Positions 9,475 to 17,044 are shown, numbered from the stretch's first letter. The stretch is DNA of 64,000 bases from Rhodococcus sp. B7740 (GCF_000954115.1 NZ_CP010797.1:2542001-2606000); one strand, 5' to 3'. Translations and numbers: made by a program. Notes: a model not told the origin generated them from the sequence alone.

Positions 9475-11942
9475 TAGGCACCGCGCTCAGCAGATTTCGA
9501 GTCATCAGCCTGCGCGACCTCCGCATGCACTGGGTGCGTTCGTTGGTCTCGGCCGGCGTCGTCGCCGTCGCGGCCGGGTTGCTCATCGCCGTCCTCGGCA
9601 CGTACGGGTCCTTGACCGGATCCGTCGAGCGTCTCGCGGTGTCGATCGCAGGTAACGCCGACTACGAGGTCGTCGGTGTCACCGACTCGGGCTTCGATCA
9701 GAGCGAGCTCGACGCAGTTCGCGCGGTCCCCGGTGTCGAGACCGCAGTCCCACTGCTGCGCAGCACCGTTCGGTCCGACGTCGGAGACCTGACGATTCTC
9801 GGTGTCGACTCGTCCATCACGGCACTGCAATCCGACCTCGAAGGCGCAGTCGGAAACGCGGCCGGGTTGCTCACCGACCCGGCCGGGGTATTGGTCGGAG
9901 CCGCAACAGGTCTGACTCAGGGCGACACCGTCACGATCGACGATGTTCCGACGACGGTGGTCGGTGTGGTCGACGGCCCGGGGACGCAGCGGATCGGCGG
10001 GGGCATGTTCGCCGTTGCGCTCATCCCGACGGCTCAGACGCTCACCGACCGCCCCGATCAACTCGATTCGATCTTCGTTCTCGGCAGCGGCGACGCTCTG
10101 CGCACCGACCTCGACGCCGCACTGGCGGGCCGGGTGTCGGTGATGAATCCCGACTTCAGGGCCAACCGCGCGAACCAGGCGATGAGCCTGACTCGCAATG
10201 CCACACTGATGGTCTCGCTCATCGCGTTCGTCGTCGCGGCGTTCCTCGTCTTCAACGTCATGAACATGGCCATCGCGAAGCGTCGACCCACCATCTCTCT
10301 GCTCCGGGCAGTCGGTGGCCGCCGCGGCGATATCGTCCGCGACCTGTTGTTCGAGTCCGTTCTGGTCGGGCTCGTCGGCGGTGCCGTCGGCGTTCCGCTG
10401 GGAATCGTGATGGGCCGCATCGCGATCGAGAGTCTGCCGCCGTTCCTCTCGCAGGCCTTCGATGCGCGGATCGAATACGTGTTGCCCGGCTTCGCGATTC
10501 CGGTGGCGATCGTGGCCTGTGTGCTGGCCTGCGCGGGCGCCTCGGCCGTCGCGGCGGTTCAGGTCTATCGCATCTCGCCGATCGAGGCGCTCGCGGTCGG
10601 CGGCGGAGAGACCTCGGGAGGCCCCGGTCTGCGATTCACCGTGGCCGCAACCGTCTTCGGCCTGCTCGCCGTCGCCGGATCCTTCCTGTTCGCCGTCAAC
10701 GTCGACGGACAGTTGACCCTCGGGGCCGGTGCGCTGTTCATGTTCGGCGTCGTCGCGCTGTGCGTCGGCGCGACGGGGCCGATCGTGTCGATCACCGCAG
10801 CGGTCCCCCGCCGCTGGGGTGGTGCCGGTCGCCTCGCGACCGCCACCATCGAACGCGCCCCGCGGCGTATCTGGGCAACCGTGATGACGATCGTGATCGC
10901 GGTGGGAGTCAGTGTGGGAGTGTCGGGTTCACTGACCAACATGACCGACTCGGCGGCCGAGTCGTTGTCGTCGTTGGCCGATACCGACCTGTACGTGTCG
11001 ATGACCTCGCCCGACGCCATACCGTCGGGCCCGATCGTTCCCGCCGAGGTGGAGGACGCCGTAGCGTCGACGCCCGGTGTGTCTCGCATCGTCGAGGGAC
11101 AGTGGGCGTACGCCACGATCGACGGCGAGACGGTATCCATCCAGGGCGTCGCCGACGGTAGCAACGCGGTGACTCTCACCTCGCTCACCGAGGACGTGCG
11201 TTCCCAGGTGCTCGCCGGTGACGGGGTGGTGCTGTCCCGGGGCTTCGGCAGAACGTTGGGGGTCTCGGTGGGCGACTCCATCGACTTGCCGACGCCGACC
11301 GGCGTCCAGACCGTGCAGGTGTTGGATCTGGTCGACTACATCAACGCCGCCGGCGGCACGATGGCGATCTCGCTGGATTCGATGCAACGGTGGTACGACC
11401 GACCCGGGGCGACGTATTTGGAGATCGGCGTCGACGGAGACGTTGCCGCCGTACAGGATTCGTTGCGTTCGACACTGCCGCCCGAAGCCTTCGTCTACAC
11501 CGGCGCTGCGGCTCTGGAGGGCACCAGTGCGGCCATCCGACAGTCCGGCGCATTGGCGATCGCGCTGCAGTGGATCGTCGCGCTCGTCGCTGCCGTCGCC
11601 TTGCTCAACACCTTGACATTGTCGGTGCTCGAACGTCGCCGCGAACTGGGAGTGCTGCGCGCAATGGGCGGTGGCCGAGGAACCCTGGCGCGAATGGTGC
11701 TCGCCGAGGCGCTGTCGGTCGGCATCGTCGGTGGTGTCCTCGGCCTGATCATCGGCGCAGGGCTGCAATACCTGAGCACCCTGATCCTCGGAGCCAGCAT
11801 CGGGATTCCGGTCGCCTACACCGCGAGCTGGTCGGTGCTGCTGTACGGACTCGTCGCCCTCGGCCTCTCGCTGCTGGGTTCGGCTCCACCTGCTGTGCAC
11901 GCATCGCGACTGAACATCGTGGACGCCATCGCGGCGGATTAG
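9471..11942 (+). CDS. FtsX-domain ABC permease
   Basis: 823 residues from GTG 9471, coupled to the ATPase gene. It has one N-terminal helix (about 25-45), a large extracytoplasmic domain, and an FtsX block of three helices with the ALRAVGGRRGD coupling motif. After further helices comes a second extracytoplasmic domain, and a second FtsX block carries the LRAMGGGRGT coupling motif. This is the duplicated permease organisation seen in many actinobacterial transporters that move lipids, peptides or lipoproteins. Substrate unknown. Confidence 0.92.
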
Positions 11943-11965
11943 GTGCTCTGCGGGGCCTCGGGATC

Positions 11966-12060
11966 CGCAAACGCGCGCGCGTTCGTCAGGTGCGAGCGGA
12001 ATAGGCAGCCCGTGGCCGGCGATTGTGCGCGCGTCTGGCAAATGCGCGCGCGTTTGTACG
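11966..12060. repeat. GC-alternating repeat module between the ABC permease and tRNA-Arg
   Basis: Three short blocks of alternating C and G (around 11971-11981, 12028-12034 and 12043-12051) occur within 95 bp. The first and last sit in the similar contexts GCAAACGCGCGCG and GCAAATGCGCGCG, and the first is itself a palindrome (AACGCGCGCGCGTT). No gene covers this stretch. It looks like a dispersed intergenic repeat unit; copy number in the genome cannot be judged from one copy. Confidence 0.45.
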
Positions 12061-12063
12061 AGG

Positions 12064-12244
12064 ATGACCGACGACGTTCGACGCTTTCGCCCGTGACATC
12101 GAGTGCTTCGTCGGCATTGAATTTATCGCCGATTACACCGCTCACCAGCATCGCACTGCCCTAAACCTGATCGCCTCGCTGACCGGGACGGTGACGAGCA
12201 GCGGCAACCTGCTTCACGATCGACACGGTGGGCCGCTAGACTAG
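12064..12244 (+). pseudogene. Possible small frameshifted gene upstream of tRNA-Arg
   Basis: ATG 12064 opens MTDDV and hits a stop after ten codons. The +1 frame from 12077 to the TAG at 12242-12244 reads as protein-like sequence, FDAFARDIECFVGIEFI and then ADYTAHQHRTALNLIASLTG. Removing one base near 12076 would join the two into a peptide of about 60 residues. The family is not recognised. A chance open frame in GC-rich DNA remains possible. Confidence 0.3.
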
Positions 12245-12360
12245 CGAGCGCGATGTGGGCCAGCTGAGCACCGGAGGCAGCGAACCCATCCGCAACCGAT
12301 TGTTCGATGGATCGAAAGCCGTTGTTGGACAAGGGCTTTTGGTGAGCAGAACGATCACCA

Positions 12361-12436
12361 GCCTTCGTAGCTCAGGGGATAGAGCAACCCTCTCCTAAAG
12401 GGTAGGTCGCAGGTTCGAATCCTGCCGAGGGCACCA
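12361..12436 (+). tRNA. tRNA-Arg (anticodon CCT)
   Basis: 76 nt including an encoded CCA end. The acceptor stem GCCTTCG pairs with CGAGGGC through 7 bp. There is a D-arm, a 7-nt anticodon loop CTCCTAA with CCT at 34-36 (reads AGG), a T-arm with GTTCGAATC, then A plus CCA at 12434-12436. Its 3' 27 bp are the left attachment site of the integrated element and are repeated at 22558-22584. Confidence 0.97.
12410..12436 (+). repeat. attL: left 27-bp direct repeat in the tRNA-Arg 3' end
   Basis: Covers the T-arm, the acceptor 3' strand and CCA of tRNA-Arg. It is identical to 22558-22584; identity breaks immediately on both sides (TCG before and TCT after here, AAT before and CCA after at the right copy). 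Confidence 0.9.
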
Positions 12437-12469
12437 TCTGACCAGCGGAATTACTGCTGAGCGACGATT

Positions 12470-12488
12470 CGTGCAATCTCCGTGCGAT
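12470..12488 (+). promoter_or_regulatory. Candidate integrase arm-type sites, left end
   Basis: CGTGCAAT at 12470-12477 and CGTGCGAT at 12481-12488, same orientation, spaced 11 bp start to start. The same octamer with the same 11-bp spacing occurs beside the integrase gene at the other end. Position 34-52 bp inside attL fits an arm-binding region. Confidence 0.5.
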
Positions 12489-12519
12489 TAGATCCGGTTA
12501 CGGGCCTCCGGCTCCAGTC

Positions 12520-12554
12520 GGCTCCGGCAAGTGTTCCAGCACTTGCACGGAGCC
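12520..12554. repeat. Hairpin at the left end of the element
   Basis: GGCTCCG G CAAGTG pairs with CACTTG CA CGGAGCC around a 6-nt loop (TTCCAG), a 13-bp interrupted stem. It precedes the first plus-strand gene by 23 bp and could be a terminator for tRNA transcripts or a leader structure. Confidence 0.45.
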
Positions 12555-12577
12555 TCGGAACAAACGGAGTAAGCCGT

Positions 12578-12727
12578 ATGAACCGTGCTCGCAGAATACT
12601 GCACGCCCAGATTCAGCCTGAGACCATCGCGGGAGTCTTCGCGTGCCTCGGCGTGATCGCCGCCTATGCCCTCGTCATCTTCGCTATGCGCATGGTCCTG
12701 GCCCTCGGTTGGTACGTCGGTGCTTGA
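12578..12727 (+). CDS. Small membrane protein, element-encoded
   Basis: 49 residues from ATG 12578, with an ACGGAG ribosome site 7 bp upstream. A basic start (MNRARRILHAQ) is followed by a single hydrophobic helix of about 25 residues (IAGVFACLGVIAAYALVIFA). No family is recognised. It is the first gene inside attL and overlaps the next gene by 8 bp, suggesting a two-gene unit. Confidence 0.5.
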   Translation: MNRARRILHAQIQPETIAGVFACLGVIAAYALVIFAMRMVLALGWYVGA

Positions 12728-12923
12728 CGCCGCCGTCGTCCGTGAATCGCAGCGGCTGAGCCTCGCTGACTGCACCCCGCGCCTTCGGGCTGTGTACGTC
12801 GGCATCTCTGGTCGTCACCGCACGCCGTGCACCGTCTTGGAGCGGCGCGGCGTCCTCATCGCCGTGCGCTGGCCTGACGGCGGTATCGAAGCCGTCCAAC
12901 CCACCAACCTGACTCGCTCGTAG
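12720..12923 (+). CDS. Small hypothetical protein, element-encoded
   Basis: 67 residues from GTG 12720, in frame to the stop at 12923 and overlapping the previous gene. The C-terminal half (PCTVLERRGVLIAVRWPDGG then GIEAVQPTNL) looks like a small beta-barrel fold of the KOW/SH3 kind, which in phages is typical of short accessory proteins. No ribosome site is evident, so coupling to the preceding gene is assumed. Function unknown. Confidence 0.45.
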   Translation: MLDAAVVRESQRLSLADCTPRLRAVYVGISGRHRTPCTVLERRGVLIAVRWPDGGIEAVQPTNLTRS

Positions 12924-13207
12924 TTCGACGCTCAAACGTCGCTATCTGGCGGGTCAGACGATAAACGACCGCTCTAGTCACTGTGATCCCTTACGAAGCT
13001 CGGCAGAACTAGCTGCCGGGACCTACCTGGCGACTGATCCCCGCTCGGTAGGTAATACCTCTAAGCCTTGCGGCCCGAAGTGGCCGCAGGGCCAGAGGCG
13101 TCGGCGCGGACAAACGGGGGTCGGAAATTTGGGAGGTCCCAAGCTTTGGCCTTTAGTCCGCGCTCTTCATCTCTAGAACCGATACCATTCCCAACAGGAG
13201 GAACTTG
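12924..13207. other. 284-bp gap with hairpins and a strong ribosome site
   Basis: No gene seen. A 10-bp stem (CCTTGCGGCC / GGCCGCAGGG) lies at 13066-13091 around a CGAAGT loop, and a short palindrome TTGGGAGGTCCCAA further right. An AGGAGG Shine-Dalgarno at about 13196-13201 serves the next gene. It is likely a terminator and promoter region; it could also hold a small RNA. Confidence 0.4.
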
Positions 13208-13561
13208 ATGAACGCCGTTATGAATCGAATGGGTGACCTGGTCGAGGTCCGTAGCGCTCGTGCAGGTGACATGCGCTTTGTAGCTGTCGCCTGGGAAGGT
13301 GACTACGGAACGCAGACCATGCAGGAATGCCCCGACGCACTCATTCTGGCCGATGCACTCCGCTTCGCTTCTGCCGCATTAGGTTTCGATCAGCTCATCC
13401 CCGCCATGCAGGCCACACTCCGAGTGAGCAGCGCTGCCCTGGAGGGCGTCCACGACGTGACTATCGAGTGGTCGGATTCGCACTGCGATCTTGTCGACCT
13501 GTCCCCTGAGAGGGCAATGGTGCTCGCTGACTACATCGCGGCGGCGGCGCGGGTCCGATAG
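13208..13561 (+). CDS. Hypothetical protein, element-encoded
   Basis: 117 residues from ATG 13208 (a TTG lies directly before it), with AGGAGG 7 bp upstream. The first half has alternating hydrophobic strands (VEVRSARAGDMRFVAVAWEGDYG), the middle is helical (ALILADALRFASAALGF), and the protein ends with strands and a helix (VLADYIAAAARV). It is acidic and soluble, with no recognised family. A 6-bp hairpin (13562-13567 / 13574-13579) directly follows the stop. Confidence 0.6.
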   Translation: MNAVMNRMGDLVEVRSARAGDMRFVAVAWEGDYGTQTMQECPDALILADALRFASAALGFDQLIPAMQATLRVSSAALEGVHDVTIEWSDSHCDLVDLSPERAMVLADYIAAAARVR

Positions 13562-13631
13562 ACCGACCAATTTGTCGGTTTCGCCGGATAGGGTATGTCC
13601 CAGCGTCCACACCGCTAGGAGGGCACACCCC

Positions 13632-13844
13632 ATGACCCAACCATTCAGAGTTGTCAGAGTCCCGATGTCCCAGATCGAGACCGGTGACCACGTACAAAGC
13701 CCGCTCGGCGCGATCTTCAAAGTCCACGGAAAGCGCATGTCCTGGGGCAATGGAGAGCCGCCGTGGACCCTCACATCCGAGCACGGGAATCTGAAAGTTC
13801 AAGGCGACGGCGACACTTTGGTGAATAAGGTTGTGCCCGCGTAG
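13632..13844 (+). CDS. Small hypothetical protein, element-encoded
   Basis: 70 residues from ATG 13632, preceded by AGGAGG at 13618-13623. The sequence is rich in beta-strand-like segments (IETGDHVQSPLGAIFKV) and ends KVQGDGDTLVNKVVPA. No family is recognised; the size and fold type resemble phage-encoded regulators or inhibitors, but this is only a guess. It is convergent with the Abi-like gene, whose stop is 64 bp away. Confidence 0.6.
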   Translation: MTQPFRVVRVPMSQIETGDHVQSPLGAIFKVHGKRMSWGNGEPPWTLTSEHGNLKVQGDGDTLVNKVVPA

Positions 13845-13907
13845 CAACTGGGGCCAGAACGGTCGACGGTACGCGAAGACTGAGCAGACCTATCGGGTCA
13901 AGCCGAC

Positions 13908-14768
13908 TCAGATGCCCTTATTCACCTTGCCTGAGGTAAACCACTCAACGAGCGGCACCGCCAACATCACTGCCGCTTCGGCCTCCGACTGCGACACCGG
14001 GGGAATTCCAACAGATGCGGGACCACCGTGACGATCTGTCTGCCCCACCCATAACATCTGCATCATTCCCAGCACGACAGTATGAGTCGACGCATCTTCA
14101 TGCTCGCGGTTGTGCGGCAGTCGGAATGTCGGAGCGTTCTTAAAATCCCGAATGACAGTTCCCAAGGTCGCCTTGGCGTTCGCCGGGCTAACTACGGGAA
14201 TAGTGGCGTCCTCTACTGCTTTGATCGCTAGGCTATAAGCCTTTGACGGGTCAGGATCGACTCCGTACGCTGCCTCGAACGCATTTGACAGGCGTTTACC
14301 TGCATTCCTCGCAGTGACACCGACTGTTGCTATAGCCTGCGCTGCACCGTCGGTCAACCGGCGCACAAGCGCTGCCCTGCCCGAACGGATACCGATTGTC
14401 CACACAGAGGACGCATCTTCAAGTAAGTAACGAAGCTTGTCCGCATCGGCTCCGACACTCACAAGATAGTCGACAAGTTGCCACTCCTTGCCGAGTCCCT
14501 CGAACTCTCTGACCAGCAGCCGAGCGGCGGCAGCAGCATCGTCGTATTCACCGATTTTTCCAGTTACCTTGACACGCAGGACGCGCTCGATGCCTTTGAC
14601 AACCTCCAGGTTGACGATTGGCGGGTAGATTGGCCGACCATGGTCATTCAGGGTCTCTGCTAACCAATCTACGAGCGATTTACGCAGCCATTCGCTGATG
14701 CCCTCGTGTAACTCGAAATAAGTCTCATCGTCAGGCTCTACACCGAGCGGACGCCATTCCTCCGTCAT
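13908..14768 (-). CDS. Abi-like (abortive-infection type) cargo protein
   Basis: 286 residues, soluble, mostly helical. The C-terminal third carries the recurrent pattern DPDPSKAYSLAIKAVEDA, then PVVSPANAKATLGTVI, VLGMMQMLWVGQTDRHGG and a final AVPLVEWFTSGKV. I associate this pattern with a family of standalone Abi/HEPN-like proteins scattered in actinobacterial islands. It is the only long non-structural gene of the element and sits where satellites carry anti-phage cargo. The ribosome site is weak. Base composition is lower in GC than its neighbours. The defence role is inference; no toxin active site was identified. Confidence 0.6.
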   Translation of the reverse strand: MTEEWRPLGVEPDDETYFELHEGISEWLRKSLVDWLAETLNDHGRPIYPPIVNLEVVKGIERVLRVKVTGKIGEYDDAAAAARLLVREFEGLGKEWQLVDYLVSVGADADKLRYLLEDASSVWTIGIRSGRAALVRRLTDGAAQAIATVGVTARNAGKRLSNAFEAAYGVDPDPSKAYSLAIKAVEDATIPVVSPANAKATLGTVIRDFKNAPTFRLPHNREHEDASTHTVVLGMMQMLWVGQTDRHGGPASVGIPPVSQSEAEAAVMLAVPLVEWFTSGKVNKGI

Positions 14769-14835
14769 GGATTGAAGTATGCAGCAAAACGACGGTGGAA
14801 CCTGTGATCGCTGCGGGTTCGCGCGTCCGCATTCT

Positions 14836-15114
14836 TTAAGTCCAGAAGGGTCGACGGTGCGTGATCGCGGATCGGGCGGTCAAGTGGTCGAGGCCAACAT
14901 CGGATGCCCACCGAGCTACAGCCCGCGTCCACGCGCCACGCGCAGACAGCATCGCCCGTGCCCGCTGCGCGGACCACTCGGGATGCGTGTCGGCAATCAT
15001 CGCGAGCCGTTCCAGCGTCTCGGCGCTGGCCCATACCGGGACGCAGGGGCCAGCTGCGATCTCGGGAGGGACAGTCACCCTGCTCGGAGATTTCGCGGCG
15101 ATACGGCCAGCCAT
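14836..15114 (-). CDS. Small hypothetical protein downstream of terS
   Basis: About 92 residues from ATG 15114 (TTG 15117 is also possible). The core PVWASAETLERLAMIADTH then PEWSAQRARAMLSARGAW looks like a genuine helical protein. The frame stays open upstream to beyond 15300. It contains a Cys-rich stretch (RRCSRCLLGYVLCAERC) just after the terS stop, but no ATG, GTG or TTG exists there; only an ATA at 15204 overlaps the terS stop. Either the gene starts internally or it uses a non-standard start. A competing frame (14765-15220) has an ATG but poor protein character. Confidence 0.35.
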   Translation of the reverse strand: MAGRIAAKSPSRVTVPPEIAAGPCVPVWASAETLERLAMIADTHPEWSAQRARAMLSARGAWTRAVARWASDVGLDHLTARSAITHRRPFWT

Positions 15115-15200
15115 CAAGCGCCGCCGATACTGCGCAGGTGCGGGGCATCGCTCGGCGCATAGGACGTACCCGAGTAAGCACCGCGAGCAGCGCCGCGCTT

Positions 15201-15527
15201 CTATGGCCGCGACGGTGCATCGCTGGACGGAGCTACTGCCGACTCGTCGGGAATGCGCAGTGACGCCACGAGGCGGGCCGCAACCTGACCCTGTAGGCGA
15301 GCTTCCACGAGCAACGGGTTCGTTACCGGCCCTGTCTTGCCCGTCACCACGAGCGGTTCGTCCACCATTGCATCCTGGAGCCTGTCAAGTCGCGTCACCA
15401 CCCTGCAAAGTTCATTCAAAATGAGCATTTCGGACACGTTGAAGGTGTACTTCAGGGTGGTTTCGCGCCAGAAACTGACCGCATTCTCGGACCAGCTTTC
15501 ACCGGGTAGGGGCTTTGACCTGGGCAT
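15201..15527 (-). CDS. P27-like phage terminase small subunit
   Basis: 108 residues from ATG 15527, with AAGGAC upstream. The segment EMLILNELCRVVTRLDRLQD then NPLLVEARLQGQVAARLVAS, followed by LRIPDE, is the typical core of actinophage small terminases: a helix bundle that recognises packaging DNA, with the NPLL/EARxQ pattern. It should recruit a large terminase to the element's packaging site. No large terminase is encoded in the window, so a helper phage enzyme would be needed. It is separated from the capsid operon by plus-strand genes. Confidence 0.65.
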   Translation of the reverse strand: MPRSKPLPGESWSENAVSFWRETTLKYTFNVSEMLILNELCRVVTRLDRLQDAMVDEPLVVTGKTGPVTNPLLVEARLQGQVAARLVASLRIPDESAVAPSSDAPSRP

Positions 15528-15750
15528 ATACGAGGTCCTTTCGTAGATCTTGTCAAGTCCTAGGGAATGTTCAGGTATGGCGCACAGCGATCCACAGAGC
15601 GCTGCGTAGTGAAATCCGTTGGGGGGCAGGGGGTTCCGGCCCCCTGACTGCTATATTGGATGCAGCAGTCAAACGATTTGCACTGCAACATCTTCGGGCT
15701 CTCGCCCACCACTTCCCGCCACTCGGCACCCGTTACGAAGGAGCTTCGCC
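15528..15750. promoter_or_regulatory. Divergent region between terS and the plus-strand small-gene cluster
   Basis: 223 bp with no gene. It contains a run of G/C stretches (GGGGGGCAGGGGG-like around 15620-15640) and the ribosome site GAAGGAG at 15738-15744 for the next gene. It is likely to hold divergent promoters; the packaging site recognised by TerS is often close to terS and could be here, which is untested. Confidence 0.35.
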
Positions 15751-15966
15751 ATGCCCGCATTCACCGACTTCATCGACTACCCCGCCGCCGACATTGCCGA
15801 GATGGAGAGCGAATTATGGGATGCGCGCCAGTGGGTGCTTGACGTTGGCGAGCAGTTCGGTGAGGACAGCCCCGAGTACGCCCGCGCTGTCGAGATGCGC
15901 GACGACACACGAACGGTGCTCAACTGCATGCGCCTCGGCCAGCCCATGCCTGCCGAGTTGACCTAG
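15751..15966 (+). CDS. Small acidic hypothetical protein, element-encoded
   Basis: 71 residues from ATG 15751, with a strong GAAGGAG ribosome site 6 bp upstream. It is acidic and helical (FIDYPAADIAEMESELWDAR, then SPEYARAVEMRDDTRTVLN), ending GQPMPAELT. The family is not recognised. It leads a run of three small plus-strand genes; many phage anti-host or anti-helper proteins look like this, but nothing specific supports a role. Confidence 0.6.
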   Translation: MPAFTDFIDYPAADIAEMESELWDARQWVLDVGEQFGEDSPEYARAVEMRDDTRTVLNCMRLGQPMPAELT

Positions 15967-15973
15967 CTCCGTG

Positions 15974-16014
15974 GTCCCGAATGGTTGCAGCTGGGTTCGA
16001 TTCCCTGCCGGGAC
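15974..16014 (+). ncRNA. tRNA-like acceptor/T-arm minihelix
   Basis: 41 nt in which GTCCCG at the 5' side pairs with CGGGAC at the 3' side, enclosing a T-arm-like hairpin with GGGTTCGATTCCC. D-arm and anticodon arm are missing, so it is not a tRNA. It may be a decayed tRNA 3' half, a minihelix-like RNA or a chance hairpin. It lies between two small genes, just after a stop. Confidence 0.3.
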
Positions 16015-16062
16015 GCGCACTGTCACTTATCATTCCATTCACCTCACGAACGGAGTTCGCAC

Positions 16063-16332
16063 ATGTCCGATAGTCTGCTCGATTTCTACAAGGAACGTCG
16101 CAACGAGAAGCGCCGCACCGAAACCAACGAACGCCGCCTCGGATACGCGGTGGCTGGCGTCGCGATCTCCGACCAGCGCGCCGAGAACTTCCGCAGGGAA
16201 GGCGACATGGCGATGCGGGCGAAGGACTACGAGTACGCCGAGCAGTGCTACGCATCGTTCCGCGCAGCTCGTAAGGCGGCGGCGCTGGGGACATTCGAGA
16301 CGCTCGACCGCCTCTCGGCGCTGGGGCGCTGA
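16063..16332 (+). CDS. Small coiled-coil-like protein, copy 1 of a tandem pair
   Basis: 89 residues from ATG 16063, with CGGAG upstream; the frame opens earlier, but that part is the tRNA-like hairpin. A basic N-terminus (LDFYKERRNEKRRTETNERR) is followed by helices, with DYEYAEQCYASFRAARKAA. It resembles the next gene in layout and in the motif DY-x-YA-x-x-C, implying duplication. Function unknown. Confidence 0.6.
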   Translation: MSDSLLDFYKERRNEKRRTETNERRLGYAVAGVAISDQRAENFRREGDMAMRAKDYEYAEQCYASFRAARKAAALGTFETLDRLSALGR

Positions 16333-16335
16333 ATC

Positions 16336-16590
16336 GTGGGTTACTACACAGATCGACTCAATAAGAAGCGCGCCAAGGCGTCACAGGAACGCCAAATCGG
16401 CCACGCGCAGAGTGCTCGCAAACATGTGAAGGAAGAGGCCGACCACTGGCGCAAGGAAGCCGAACACGCAGCGGCGACCGGGCAATACGACTACGCAATC
16501 GAATGCTGGAACATGGTGGCAGCCATGAACGATGCCTACGCTGGAGCGACTCACGAGATCCTCCAGCGACGTAAAGCGATGGGGTACTGA
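16336..16590 (+). CDS. Small coiled-coil-like protein, copy 2 of a tandem pair
   Basis: 84 residues from GTG 16336, 3 bp after the previous stop. It has the same plan as the preceding gene: a basic start (YYTDRLNKKRAKASQERQ), an alpha-helical middle (EEADHWRKEAEHAAATGQ), then YDYAIECWNMVAAMNDAYAG, matching the first copy's DYEYAEQCY segment. The two probably arose by duplication and may form heteromers. Two hairpins follow it before the minus-strand capsid operon. Confidence 0.6.
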   Translation: MGYYTDRLNKKRAKASQERQIGHAQSARKHVKEEADHWRKEAEHAAATGQYDYAIECWNMVAAMNDAYAGATHEILQRRKAMGY

Positions 16591-16628
16591 GGCGGGTCAT
16601 GCAAGATTCTGTGCCGTCCAACCGCGAG

Positions 16629-16668
16629 CGGCACGCACCTGGGACAGGAGGGAACCGGGTGCGTGCCG
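16629..16668. terminator. Terminator between the convergent element gene clusters
   Basis: An 11-bp perfect stem CGGCACGCACC / GGTGCGTGCCG (16629-16639 and 16658-16668), followed by TT, lies 39 bp after the last plus-strand small gene. A second hairpin at 16712-16743 (CCTGGTC / GACCAGG) follows the stop of the minus-strand operon. Together they separate the convergent transcripts. Confidence 0.6.
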
Positions 16669-16750
16669 TTCTGGGTCCAGGGAGCGATGACTGAGGTCGT
16701 TTCCTGAGGTTCCTGGTCGTCCGCAGGAGCGACGGTGACCAGGAGGCTTA

Positions 16751-17044
16751 TTAGTTGCCGCTGGCAGGTTTCTTGTTCGCTGCACGGCGGCGTGGTGCGG
16801 TGGGTGCCTTGGCGACGGACTCTGCCGGGGCAGGTTCGTCGTCGTCCTCGGCCTCGGTCGGGTCGTCGTCCGCAATCTCGCACCAGCCGTTACGTACCCA
16901 TCCCGCTACTGCTCCGGGGTGGACCAGCACCAGGGCACCTGCACCGACCTGACGACCTTGAACCTGGTCATAGATCAGATGCCCTGGGCTTACCCGGCAG
17001 AGGACTGCCTCGGACGGTGCGACTGCTCGTGCCCGCGAGGTCAT
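16751..17044 (-). CDS. Small capsid-operon protein
   Basis: 97 residues from ATG 17044, overlapping the capsid stop by ATGA. The N-terminal two-thirds is a compact beta-type domain (LCRVSPGHLIYDQVQG, then GALVLVHPGAVAGWVRNGWC), followed by an acidic stretch (DDDPTEAEDDDEP) and a Lys/Arg/Ala-rich tail. The position right after the major capsid gene suggests a capsid decoration or head-completion protein, which is inference. No family is recognised. Confidence 0.6.
   Translation of the reverse strand: MTSRARAVAPSEAVLCRVSPGHLIYDQVQGRQVGAGALVLVHPGAVAGWVRNGWCEIADDDPTEAEDDDEPAPAESVAKAPTAPRRRAANKKPASGN

Noticed and set aside
12437..12577. Possible second tRNA or snoRNA-like structure after attL
   Set aside because: Only a single hairpin (12520-12554) is present, with no cloverleaf.
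14765..15220. 151-codon minus-strand frame overlapping the terS downstream region
   Set aside because: It has an ATG but Arg/Ala/Cys/His-rich composition, and it competes with a more protein-like frame at 14836-15114.
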